NCBI RefSeq assembly: GCF_006385595.1
Contig: NZ_CP041046.1
Coordinates: 1-64,000, forward strand
Source: Luteibacter pinisoli
GTDB lineage: Bacteria > Pseudomonadota > Gammaproteobacteria > Xanthomonadales > Rhodanobacteraceae
DNA: 64,000 nt
Direction: 5' to 3'
Shown here: positions 41,672 through 49,920 of the stretch, piece by piece
Layout of the letters: each line of letters begins with the position of its first letter
Position numbering within the stretch: the first letter of the stretch is position 1
The notes under the pieces: model-generated
Told to the model about the DNA's origin: nothing
The model's database searches: none
What the model saw: the letters and a program-made list of their open reading frames with translations, nothing else
Position numbers and translations under genes: made by a program

Positions 41672-42513
41672 GGTGCATCTATTGCTACGCACGGCCATCC
41701 CACGGCTACCTCAACCTTTCCCCCGGCCTCGACTTCGAGACCAAGCTCTTCGCCAAGACCAACCTGGCCGAGACCCTGCGTGGCGAGCTGGCCAAGAAGA
41801 ACTACACCTGCAAGCCGATCAACATCGGCAGCAACACCGACCCGTACCAGCCCATCGAAAAGACCTGGCGGCTGACCCGGGCAGCGCTCGCGTTACTCAA
41901 TGAGTGCCATCATCCCTGTACCATCGTGACCAAAAACGCTTTGATCGAGCGCGACCTCGACATCCTCGCGCCGATGGCCGAGCGGAACCTGGTCCAGGTG
42001 TTCGTGTCGATCAATTCGCTCGACAACAAGCTGGCCTCGAAGCTGGAGCCACGCGCCTCGGCACCGCATCGGCGGCTGCAGGCGGTGAAGGCGCTGCATG
42101 ACGCCGGCGTGCCGGTGGGCGTGCTCGTTGCGCCGATCATCCCCGCGCTCAACGAGAAGGATGTCGAAGGCATCATCGAGCGGGCCGCCGCGAACGGCGC
42201 GAACTCCATCGGTTACACCTGCGTGCGTCTACCGCACGAGCTGAAGCAGCTCTTCCGCGAATGGCTGGACCTGCACTACCCCGACCGCGCCGCGCACATC
42301 ATTAGCCTGATCCAGCAGATGAATGGCGGGAAGGACTACGACTCGAACTTCGCCACGCGCATGCGCGGGCAGGGGATCTTCGCGGACATCATCCGTAAGC
42401 GGGTGCAGGTGGCTTCGCGCAAGGCGGGGCTGCATCGGGCGTGGGATACGGTGTTGGATACGTCGCAGTTCGTGCCGCCGCGGATTCATTCGCCGCAGGG
42501 GGAGCTTTTCTAG
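41672..42513 (+). pseudogene. 5'-truncated PA0069-family radical SAM gene (right repeat)
   Basis: This aligns without gaps to residues 81-360 of the radical SAM gene at 21582-22664. It lacks the first 80 codons, including Cys78 of the CX3CX2C cluster motif, and its promoter. The ATG at 41667 just before the junction is out of frame, so no functional product is expected. The remaining frame is intact to its stop, and 13 of 15 changed codons are silent, so the truncation is recent. It is convergent with the kinase gene that ends 26 bp away. Confidence 0.93.
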
Positions 42514-42539
42514 AGCATTCCCCAAGGCATCGGTTCTGC

Positions 42540-43922
42540 CTATCCGAGGCGATCATGTGTGCCGTGACTGGCATCCAAAGGCATATCGGAAACAAGCGGC
42601 AATCGCACCCGCACACGAAGGCCACCGCTTTTTCGGGTCTCGAGTTCGATCTCACCACCGTGGCCCCGCACGGCGGAGCGCACGGCCGATAGGCCAAGGC
42701 CCGCGCCGCCGGTTTGCCGATTGCGCGAGCTTTCGAGGCGAAAGAACGGACGGAACACGTCCTCGCGCTGCGGAACGGGGATGCCGGGGCCTTCGTCGTC
42801 GACCAGCATCTCCACGTACTCGCTGTCGGCTGAAAGCGTTACCGCCGCGCGGCTGCCGTACTTGACCGCGTTGTCGACGAGGTTCGCGATGGCGCGACGA
42901 AGGGTAAGCGGGCGACCCACGTAGGCAATGCTGCCAGCGGTATGGAACGCGACGTCGCTACCGGCATCGCGGAAGTCGTCAAGCACGGTGTCGACGAGTT
43001 CGGTTAGATTGAATCGGGTGGGCGGCTCGGGGTCGCTGTCATCGCGGAAGAAGCTCAGGGAGGCGTCGACCATCGCCTGCATTTCATCCACGTCACGAAA
43101 CAGCTTTCGCTGTTGTTCCTCGTCTTCGATGAACTCGCCACGAAGTCGCATGCGCGTCAGTGGCGCACGCAGGTCGTGCGAGATCGCCGCCAGCATGGTC
43201 GTCCGGTCGGCCACGTAGCGTTGCACCCGCGCCTGCATGTCGTTGAACGCCTGGCCGGCAAGGCGGATCTCCAACGGGCCCGTGACGTGCACCGGTGGCG
43301 CGTTGACGTCGACGCCGAAACGCTGCGCCTGTTGGGCGAAACGTTCCATGGGGCGTGCGAGGCGGCGGCTGGCCCATGCCGCGACGAGCAACCCGCAGAC
43401 GACCTCAAACACGCCGGTAAGGACGTTTCGGGTGTTTCGGTTGAGGCCCCAGGCACGCTCCGGCGGGACGAAAAGCAGCCATGAACCATCGGAAAGGTTG
43501 ATGGCCAGCCCCCAGCTGGTTTCGGGACGCCCATGGACGTCCAGGTCGCCAGGCTCATACGCGATGACCTGCGCCGTGGGGCGCTCCATCAACGCACGGA
43601 TTTTCCTTCCTACGGAGTGCGAGGTGGTCGACGCGATCGGTACGGGGAGACCGCCGGCCGTCGGTAGCCATGTGGTTCGGAAGGCCGAACTGCTTGCAGA
43701 GGCCGCCAGCCGCGGTCGCCACCCCGGTGGCGAAGCGTCGACGACCCGGGCAACGGCGACAGCCTGGTCGATGAGGCCAATGTCCTCGATGCCCGGCTTT
43801 GCCCAAACGCCCGCGAATGCGACGAACGCGGCATTCATGCCGGCGGCGATGGTCACGGCCGCGACGATATTGAGCGCTAACCAGCGACCAATCGTGTCGA
43901 ACGCCCATCGGCCCGGACGCAT
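42540..43922 (-). CDS. Sensor histidine kinase, EnvZ-like
   Basis: The 460-residue protein has two membrane helices (about 13-35 and about 175-195) flanking a periplasmic domain, a HAMP linker, and HisKA/HATPase domains (ISHDLRAPLTRMRLR with the phospho-His; AIANLVDNAVKYG; DDEGPGIP; GGAGLGLSAVRS). Its ATG overlaps the response regulator stop as TGATG, so the two are translationally coupled. The signal sensed cannot be told from sequence. It ends 26 bp from the truncated radical SAM copy, on the chromosomal side of the island junction. Confidence 0.93.
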   Translation of the reverse strand: MRPGRWAFDTIGRWLALNIVAAVTIAAGMNAAFVAFAGVWAKPGIEDIGLIDQAVAVARVVDASPPGWRPRLAASASSSAFRTTWLPTAGGLPVPIASTTSHSVGRKIRALMERPTAQVIAYEPGDLDVHGRPETSWGLAINLSDGSWLLFVPPERAWGLNRNTRNVLTGVFEVVCGLLVAAWASRRLARPMERFAQQAQRFGVDVNAPPVHVTGPLEIRLAGQAFNDMQARVQRYVADRTTMLAAISHDLRAPLTRMRLRGEFIEDEEQQRKLFRDVDEMQAMVDASLSFFRDDSDPEPPTRFNLTELVDTVLDDFRDAGSDVAFHTAGSIAYVGRPLTLRRAIANLVDNAVKYGSRAAVTLSADSEYVEMLVDDEGPGIPVPQREDVFRPFFRLESSRNRQTGGAGLGLSAVRSAVRGHGGEIELETRKSGGLRVRVRLPLVSDMPLDASHGTHDRLG

Positions 43923-44632
43923 CACAGCCGCTCCACCCGCGCATTGAATATGTAGCCCACGTTGCGCACGGTTCGGATAATCTCGGGATCGCCCGGGTCT
44001 TCTTCGATCTTCCGTCGCAGTCGGCTGACCTGCACGTCGATGCTGCGATCGAACGCCTCGTGGGCCGGACCGCGCGACATGTCGATCAGTTGCTCGCGCG
44101 TGAGAATGCGTTGTGGATGCTGCGCGAATGCCACCAGTAATTCGAACTCGCCGCCGGACAGGGGCGTGAGGGTAAAGTCGGACGACCGCAGCTCGCGCCG
44201 AACGATGTCCAGGCGCCATCCGCTGAAGCAGAGGGTAGGGGAATGATCGCCGGCGGCCTTCAACGACGGTGCATGGCTTCGGCGAAGCACCGCCCGGACG
44301 CGGGCGAGTAGCTCGCGTGCGTCAAACGGCTTGGTGACGTAGTCATCCGCGCCGATTTCCAGGCCCACGATGCGGTCCGTCGCCTCGACGACACCTGTCA
44401 CCATGATGATCGCCGTCCTGCCTGCGGCACGGATCCTCTTGCAGAGGCTGAAGCCATCCTCGTCGGGCAACATCACGTCGAGGATGACGAGATCGTACGA
44501 GCTCTTCGCAAAGCGGGTGTCCAACTCCTTGCCCGATGCCGCCGTATCGGTTTCGAATCCATTCCGCTGAAAAAACCGCTGCAGCAGCGAGCGGATTTCC
44601 TCGTCGTCATCCACGATGAGAAGGCGTTGCAT
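43922..44632 (-). CDS. OmpR-family response regulator
   Basis: The 236-residue protein has a receiver domain (LLIVDDDEEIRSLL, phosphoacceptor Asp in LVILDVMLPDEDG, Lys in YVTKPFD) and a winged-helix DNA-binding domain (PLSGGEFELLVAFAQHP, SIDVQVSRLRRKIE, TVRNVGYIF). It is upstream of and coupled to the EnvZ-like kinase. mlaA is divergent after 164 bp, so envelope functions may be among its targets. Confidence 0.94.
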   Translation of the reverse strand: MQRLLIVDDDEEIRSLLQRFFQRNGFETDTAASGKELDTRFAKSSYDLVILDVMLPDEDGFSLCKRIRAAGRTAIIMVTGVVEATDRIVGLEIGADDYVTKPFDARELLARVRAVLRRSHAPSLKAAGDHSPTLCFSGWRLDIVRRELRSSDFTLTPLSGGEFELLVAFAQHPQRILTREQLIDMSRGPAHEAFDRSIDVQVSRLRRKIEEDPGDPEIIRTVRNVGYIFNARVERL

Positions 44633-44796
44633 GGTGGGCCTGTTTCGAATCTTGTGAGCCTTTATAGCCGCTTACGCGGCCGTCATGTCATTTGTTTCTG
44701 ACGGGAAACATTATTTCCCGACAGTCGCACATGGGAGAAACACGGTACGTAAACGCCCCGCACTCTCGATCGGACCTCCCCTAGCGAGACCGTCCG

Positions 44797-45591
44797 ATGC
44801 CCTCTGCCCGCCGATCTTCCCTGCGCCTGCTCCGCCCCGCCAGCAAGGTTGCGGGGGCCGCGTTGGCCCTCGCCCTATCCGGATGCTCGCACGGGGTCCG
44901 GCCTTCACCCGAAGCGTCCACGCCGAAGCCTGGCGAGCCGATCAACCGCGCCGTGTTCGCCTTCAATCGCACGCTGGATCGTGGCGTCATACGCCCGGTC
45001 GCCCGTGGCTACTCGCACCTGCCCCGGCCCGTCAGGAGCGGTGTGCGCAATTTCTCGCAGAACCTTCGGGAGCCGCTGGTCTTTGCCAACGACCTGCTCC
45101 AGGCCAACGTATTGCGCTCGCTCAACACCGCGGGACGTTTCGTCGTCAACAGCACGGTTGGCGTCGCGGGTATCTTCGACATCGCCAGCCGCTGGGGCAT
45201 GCCGCGTCACGATGCCGACCTCGGCCAGACATTCGGTGTGTGGGGTATCGGCGCCGGACACACGGTGGAGCTGCCGGTGTTCGGATCGTCGAACGTTCGC
45301 GATACCGTTGGCCGTGTCCTGACGCTCGCCTTTTACCAGCCGGGTAGCCAATCGGATACGGTGTCGAGCGTGAATGCCGTGGCCACCGTGGGCGGCATCG
45401 TGGATGGCAGGGCGCGTGCCTTGCCGCTCACCGATCGGCTCGAACACTCTCCTGACTATTACGCCGCCCTGCGCGATAACGCTGCCGAGCGTCGCCGCGC
45501 CCTGGTTGAAGACGGCCGCCGCGGTGAGATCCGCGCCGCTAAGTCACCGGCCGAAGGTCGTGCCGCCACGGGGCTTCCGATGAATCCCTGA
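44797..45591 (+). CDS. mlaA: MlaA/VacJ family outer-membrane lipoprotein
   Basis: MlaA sits in the outer membrane and pulls misplaced phospholipids from the outer leaflet for return to the inner membrane by the MlaFEDB system. The 264-residue protein has a lipobox ALSGC (lipidated Cys30) and the family motifs REPLVFANDLLQ, NSTVGVAGIFDIA and DLGQTFGVWGIGAG. It stands alone on the plus strand, divergent from a two-component system. Other mla genes are not in the window. Confidence 0.93.
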   Translation: MPSARRSSLRLLRPASKVAGAALALALSGCSHGVRPSPEASTPKPGEPINRAVFAFNRTLDRGVIRPVARGYSHLPRPVRSGVRNFSQNLREPLVFANDLLQANVLRSLNTAGRFVVNSTVGVAGIFDIASRWGMPRHDADLGQTFGVWGIGAGHTVELPVFGSSNVRDTVGRVLTLAFYQPGSQSDTVSSVNAVATVGGIVDGRARALPLTDRLEHSPDYYAALRDNAAERRRALVEDGRRGEIRAAKSPAEGRAATGLPMNP

Positions 45592-45715
45592 TCCGATCCG
45601 CGATCGCCACCGAACATATCTGCACGTTCAATGCGCAGCTTTGTCAGTGCCCGACAATTTTTGTTCTTGATAGCTTAGTGGCATCGGCGCGATCCGCCTT
45701 CCTACAGAGAACGTT

Positions 45716-46570
45716 ATGCAGATCGGATTCATCGGTCTCGGCAGCATGGGCTCCGCCATGGTTCACAACCTGGTCAAGGCCGGGTATGAGGTACGTGCGT
45801 GGAATCGTAGTCCCGTCGCCGCCGAGGCGTTACCCGGGGTGACACTTCTCGGCAGTCCGCGCGAGGCGGTCCAGGCTGATGTGGTCTTTACCATGTTGTC
45901 GGATGACGCCGCGATCCGCGAGGTGGTGCTTGACGCAGGCCTGCTAGAAGACGCCCGGCACGGATTGATCCATGTGGTCACATCAACGATCTCGGCCGCG
46001 TTCGCAAGAGAACTGGCGAGGCTGCACGAGGATGCGGGGATCGGCTACGTGTCGGCACCCGTGCTCGGACGCCCGAATGTCGCGGCAAGCGGGCAGCTCA
46101 ATATCCTCGCGGCCGGCAAGGCCGATGCGGTGGCCGTCATCGAGCCTGTGCTCGCTGCGCTCAGCAAGAAGGTGTGGAAACTCGGCGAAGATCCGGCCCG
46201 GGCCAACGCCGCTAAGCTCGCCGCCAACATGATGATCGCCATGGCTATCGAAGCCATGGTCGAAGGTGTCGCGCTAACCGAAGGCGTGGGTCTCGACCGC
46301 GCCGACTTCTTCGAGCTGATACTCGGAACGCTTTTCACCGGTCGCGTTTATGAAAGCTATAGCGCACAGATTACTTCGCGATCATTCGAGCCAGGCTTCA
46401 AAGCAAAGCTCGCGCTCAAAGATATGCGGCTCGCGAGCGAGCTCGGGAAGGAGACGGGCTGCACCGTCCCCATGCTCGATGTGGTCCGCGAACGCCTGAG
46501 TAGCGTCGTTTCAGCCGGCCTTGGCGAGATGGATTGGTCCGTCATCGCCGATACGGGGCGTAGCGCATGA
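45716..46570 (+). CDS. NAD(P)-dependent beta-hydroxyacid dehydrogenase family
   Basis: The 284-residue protein has the HIBADH-type N-terminal Rossmann motif GFIGLGSMGSAM and the substrate-side segments VSAPVLGRPNVAASG and AAKLAANMM (catalytic Lys), as in 3-hydroxyisobutyrate and tartronate-semialdehyde dehydrogenases and related imine reductases. It is first of a six-gene plus-strand set (to 49920) and overlaps the next gene by 4 bp (ATGA). Its real substrate is unknown; reduction of a small aldehyde, keto acid or imine is possible. Confidence 0.9.
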   Translation: MQIGFIGLGSMGSAMVHNLVKAGYEVRAWNRSPVAAEALPGVTLLGSPREAVQADVVFTMLSDDAAIREVVLDAGLLEDARHGLIHVVTSTISAAFARELARLHEDAGIGYVSAPVLGRPNVAASGQLNILAAGKADAVAVIEPVLAALSKKVWKLGEDPARANAAKLAANMMIAMAIEAMVEGVALTEGVGLDRADFFELILGTLFTGRVYESYSAQITSRSFEPGFKAKLALKDMRLASELGKETGCTVPMLDVVRERLSSVVSAGLGEMDWSVIADTGRSA

Positions 46571-47391
46571 AGACGTGGCTGATCACGGGCTGCTCCAGCG
46601 GATTTGGACAGCGACTGGCGATCGCTGCGGCCGCGCGTGGCGATCAGGTCATTGCCACGGCCCGGAACGTCGAAGCCATACGGGAGATGGCCCGCCCCTT
46701 CGATGGACGTATGGTCACCTTGCCGCTCGACGTGACCCATGCGGCCTCGGTGAGTACCGCCGTTGCGAAGGCCCTGGAAACGTTCGGAGACATCGACGTC
46801 CTCGTCAACAACGCCGGCTATGGGCTGTTCGGAGCGATCGAAGAGGGTACGCCCGAGGAATACCGTCCCCTCTTCGAGGTGAACGTCTTTGGCCTGATCG
46901 AGACGACGCGCGCCGTGTTGCCATCCCTCAGGCGGAAACGCGGGATCATCGTCAACATGTCCTCCGGCGCCGGCATCGCAGGACATGGCGGGGGTGGGTA
47001 TTACAACGCCACTAAATTTGCCGTCGAAGGTTTGTCCGAGGCCCTTGCGGGCGAGCTCAGCCCGTTGGGCGTGCGCGTGGTGCTGGTCGAGCCGGGACCG
47101 TTCCGAACCGAGTTCCTAGGCCGCTCGATCAGCGTGGCGGCAAACGAGATGCAGGAATACGCCGCGAGTTCACGGCGTCAGTATCGCGAGACGAACAACG
47201 GTAATCAGGCTGGCGATCCCGATAAGGCGGTTGCCGTGATCCTGCAGGCCGTCGATGCCGAAGAGCCGCCGTTGCATCTTCCGCTCGGCCCGATTGCCCA
47301 CGGGATTGCCGAACGGAAGCTTGCCGCGTTCCGTAAGGACATCGACACGTGGCGCGACGTTTCGATCGAAACCAATTTCGATGGAGTGTGA
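46567..47391 (+). CDS. SDR-family oxidoreductase
   Basis: The 274-residue protein is a classical short-chain dehydrogenase: TGCSSGFG near the start, NNAGYG, catalytic MSSGAGI Ser and YYNATKFAVEG (Tyr and Lys of YxxxK intact), with a longer C-terminal region as in the SDR group acting on hydrophobic ketones. The ATGA overlap with the preceding gene and only 2 bp before the next gene indicate one operon. Confidence 0.92.
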   Translation: MKTWLITGCSSGFGQRLAIAAAARGDQVIATARNVEAIREMARPFDGRMVTLPLDVTHAASVSTAVAKALETFGDIDVLVNNAGYGLFGAIEEGTPEEYRPLFEVNVFGLIETTRAVLPSLRRKRGIIVNMSSGAGIAGHGGGGYYNATKFAVEGLSEALAGELSPLGVRVVLVEPGPFRTEFLGRSISVAANEMQEYAASSRRQYRETNNGNQAGDPDKAVAVILQAVDAEEPPLHLPLGPIAHGIAERKLAAFRKDIDTWRDVSIETNFDGV

Positions 47392-47393
47392 CG

Positions 47394-48242
47394 ATGTATC
47401 CCACGCTAGCGGGCTTCACCCAACAACTGGTTCCGGTGAACGGTATAAAGATCAACGCCGTCACCGGGGGCGAAGGCCCGCCTATCCTCCTGCTCCACGG
47501 CTGGCCTGAGACCTGGTGGGAATGGCATCACGTGATGCCGCTACTCGCCAGGCATTTCAGCGTGGTCGCCATGGACCTGCGAGGTGCCGGATTTTCCGAT
47601 TGTCCACTCGACGGCTACGACAAAGCCACAATGGCGCGCGACGCACATGAGGTCATGCGGTCGCTCGGCCATGACCGCTACGCGGTGTGCGGACACGATA
47701 TCGGAGGCATGGTCGCGCTCCCGCAAGCGGCGTTGTTCCGGGACGCAGTCACTCACCTTGCGGTGCTCGATGTTCCCCTTCCAGGTTGGAGCGCGTGGGA
47801 GGAGACCATCGCAACGCTTTCGCACTTCTCCTTCCATATGAATCGTGACCTGCCCGAACGCATGATCCACGGTCGGGAATACGACTATGTCGCGGCTTTC
47901 ATGGCAGAGCGGTTCTACGACCACAGCAGCTTCGACCTGGCGGATATCGATATCTTCGCGAAGACCATGGCGCTTCCCGGGCGGACACGCGGCGGTATGG
48001 AGTGGTATCGCACGCTCGCCGCCGATCACGCCGCGGCGCTGGAATACAAGAAGCAGCCGCTCGACATACCCGTTCTTGCCCTGGGCGGAGATCGGCGGTT
48101 TGGACCGCGGATGGTGCCCATGCTCCGGGAGTTCGCGAGCAACGTATCAGGCGGCTCGATCGAGCGGTGCGGTCACTATGTCGCGGATGAGCGGCCCGAT
48201 GACGTTGCCGCGGCGCTGATTACGTTTCTTGGGTCCAGATGA
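47394..48242 (+). CDS. Alpha/beta hydrolase, epoxide hydrolase type
   Basis: The 282-residue protein has HGWPETWWEW (HGWP motif of epoxide hydrolases), a nucleophile elbow GHDIGG with Asp102 and a C-terminal catalytic His in CGHYVADE. Asp nucleophile plus HGWP favours epoxide hydrolase over haloalkane dehalogenase. The ATG at 47394 is 2 bp after the SDR stop, so the genes are tightly coupled. Confidence 0.9.
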   Translation: MYPTLAGFTQQLVPVNGIKINAVTGGEGPPILLLHGWPETWWEWHHVMPLLARHFSVVAMDLRGAGFSDCPLDGYDKATMARDAHEVMRSLGHDRYAVCGHDIGGMVALPQAALFRDAVTHLAVLDVPLPGWSAWEETIATLSHFSFHMNRDLPERMIHGREYDYVAAFMAERFYDHSSFDLADIDIFAKTMALPGRTRGGMEWYRTLAADHAAALEYKKQPLDIPVLALGGDRRFGPRMVPMLREFASNVSGGSIERCGHYVADERPDDVAAALITFLGSR

Positions 48243-48295
48243 TTCGCGACTCAAAACCTTGCGCTCAAAACTGAAAAAATCAAACGGAGACCATC

Positions 48296-48826
48296 ATGTC
48301 TGCACCTGAAATCCGCGGCGTCAATCACGTCGGCATCACCGTTCCAGATGTCGAGGCAGCGAAAGCGTTCCTGATCGCGGCCTTCGGCGCCGATCTCCTG
48401 TACCAGTCGTTCGGACCGCAGGATCCGCCGCGACAGGGCTCTGAGTTCGAGCGGGCGGTAGGTGCCTATCCCGGCACCGTCGTGCGCGCACAGGCGATGG
48501 TGAAGATCGGGACCGGTCCCGACATCGAACTGTTCGAAATGCATGGACCGGAACAGGCTCAACCCATCCGTGCCAGCGACTTCGGCATTACCCACTTCGC
48601 GCTTTATACCGACGACATCGACGCGTCCGTGGCGCGGTTCGAGAAAGCGGGTGGCGAGCCGCTCACGGCACCTCGCGCCATTCCCTATGCGACGGAAAAA
48701 GGCCCGGGCAACAAGGTTTGCTATTGCCGGATGCCGTGGGGCACGACGATGGAATTCATCACCACGCCGGATCGGATGCCCTACCACGATCAGACGGATT
48801 TGCGCCGGTGGCAGGACGAGGGCTGA
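48296..48826 (+). CDS. VOC (glyoxalase/dioxygenase fold) family protein
   Basis: The 176-residue protein has two betaalphabetabetabeta modules (about 7-75 and about 98-160) with the typical VNHVGITVPDVEAA start, DIELFEMHGP and THFALYTDDIDASV. VOC proteins include glyoxalases, thiol transferases and ring-cleaving dioxygenases; which applies here is not clear. GGAG lies 8 bp before the ATG. It is the fourth gene of the cluster. Confidence 0.87.
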   Translation: MSAPEIRGVNHVGITVPDVEAAKAFLIAAFGADLLYQSFGPQDPPRQGSEFERAVGAYPGTVVRAQAMVKIGTGPDIELFEMHGPEQAQPIRASDFGITHFALYTDDIDASVARFEKAGGEPLTAPRAIPYATEKGPGNKVCYCRMPWGTTMEFITTPDRMPYHDQTDLRRWQDEG

Positions 48827-48859
48827 GAAACCATGGAAATGATCCACAGGAAAAATGAA

Positions 48860-49612
48860 ATGAACGATATGTCGCTCCCCTTGGCCGGTAAGCGGGCGCT
48901 AGTTACCGGCGCCGCGCGCGGCATCGGTGCAGCCATCGCGTTGAAGTTGGCCGAAGACGGCGCGGATGTCGCTATCACCTATGAAAAGTCAGCCGACAAG
49001 GCCGAAGCCATCGTCGCCGGGATTCGCGCTTTGGGCCGCCATGCCATCGCCATCCAGGCGGACGCTGCGAGCCCTGAAGCCTCGATCGCTGCGGTCGAAC
49101 GGACTGTCGCCGACCTGGGCAGTCTCGACATCCTGGTCAACAACGCGGGTGTCCTTATCGCGGGCCCCTTTCTTGACCAGTCGGTCGAAGAGATGAACCT
49201 GCAGCTCAACGTCAACGTGCGCGGCGTGTTCGTCACCACGCAGGCAGCACTGAAACACATACCGGACGGCGGACGCATCGTCACGATCGGCAGCAACGCG
49301 GGGCTGGCCGTGCCGTTCGCCGGCATTGCGGTCTATGCAGCGACCAAGTCCGCGATGGAAAGCTTCACGCGCGGTCTCGCCCGTGAGCTGGGGTCTCGTG
49401 CCATTACCGTCAATCTGGTTCGCCCGGGCCCTATCGACACGGACATGAACCCTGCCGGGGGCCCACTCGCGGCTTCGATTCTCCCGAGCCTCTCCATCCC
49501 CCGCTATGGAAAGACCCGCGAGGTGGCCCATGCCGTCGCCTTTCTCGTCGGGCCGGGGGCTGCCTATATCACCGGCTCGGGCATCCTTGTCGATGGCGGT
49601 ATCAGCGCGTGA
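48860..49612 (+). CDS. SDR-family oxidoreductase (FabG-like)
   Basis: The 250-residue protein has TGAARGIG, NNAGVL, Ser in TIGSNAGLAV and YAATKSAMES (YxxxK intact), plus the C-terminal ITGSGILVDGG of FabG-like enzymes. The frame is open to an ATG at 48833, but the ATG at 48860 is preceded by AGGA at 8 bp and matches the family length. It overlaps the following EthD gene by 4 bp (GTGA), showing coupling. Confidence 0.9.
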   Translation: MNDMSLPLAGKRALVTGAARGIGAAIALKLAEDGADVAITYEKSADKAEAIVAGIRALGRHAIAIQADAASPEASIAAVERTVADLGSLDILVNNAGVLIAGPFLDQSVEEMNLQLNVNVRGVFVTTQAALKHIPDGGRIVTIGSNAGLAVPFAGIAVYAATKSAMESFTRGLARELGSRAITVNLVRPGPIDTDMNPAGGPLAASILPSLSIPRYGKTREVAHAVAFLVGPGAAYITGSGILVDGGISA

Positions 49613-49920
49613 GCAAGACGACGAAGATGATAGTGATCTGCACGGGTAACGCTGACGTGCGATTCGACCGGAATTACTACGCGAACGAGCACTTCGCCCT
49701 GGCCAAATCGTGCTGGGAGGCGCATGGACTTCAATCGGCGGAAGCGTTCTTCCCGCACGCCGAAGGCGGTAGCTGGATATCCATGGGTGTGTACACCTTC
49801 TCCTCGGAGCAAGGTGTACACGACGCACTAGCGAGCCCTGCAACGCAGCACGTGATGGACGATGTGAAAAACTTCACCGATGCGACCGTCGTACTCCGCA
49901 GCCTGTTCACGGAGTTCTGA
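49609..49920 (+). CDS. EthD domain-containing protein (copy 1)
   Basis: The 103-residue protein begins with a GTG and has the ferredoxin-like EthD fold signature (FDRNYYANEHFALAKSCW, then a C-terminal DVKNFTDATVV). EthD proteins are small dimeric enzymes or accessory proteins, for example in ether and polyketide metabolism, and often act with hydrolases and SDRs. It ends the operon, and its 3' end overlaps the convergent protease gene by 14 bp. A paralogue lies at 53187-53504. Confidence 0.85.
   Translation: MSKTTKMIVICTGNADVRFDRNYYANEHFALAKSCWEAHGLQSAEAFFPHAEGGSWISMGVYTFSSEQGVHDALASPATQHVMDDVKNFTDATVVLRSLFTEF

Noticed and set aside
42540..44219. Longer start (559 residues) for the EnvZ-like kinase
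   Set aside because: The first 99 residues would be the response regulator gene read in another frame; the ATG at 43922 overlaps the regulator stop and begins the first membrane helix.
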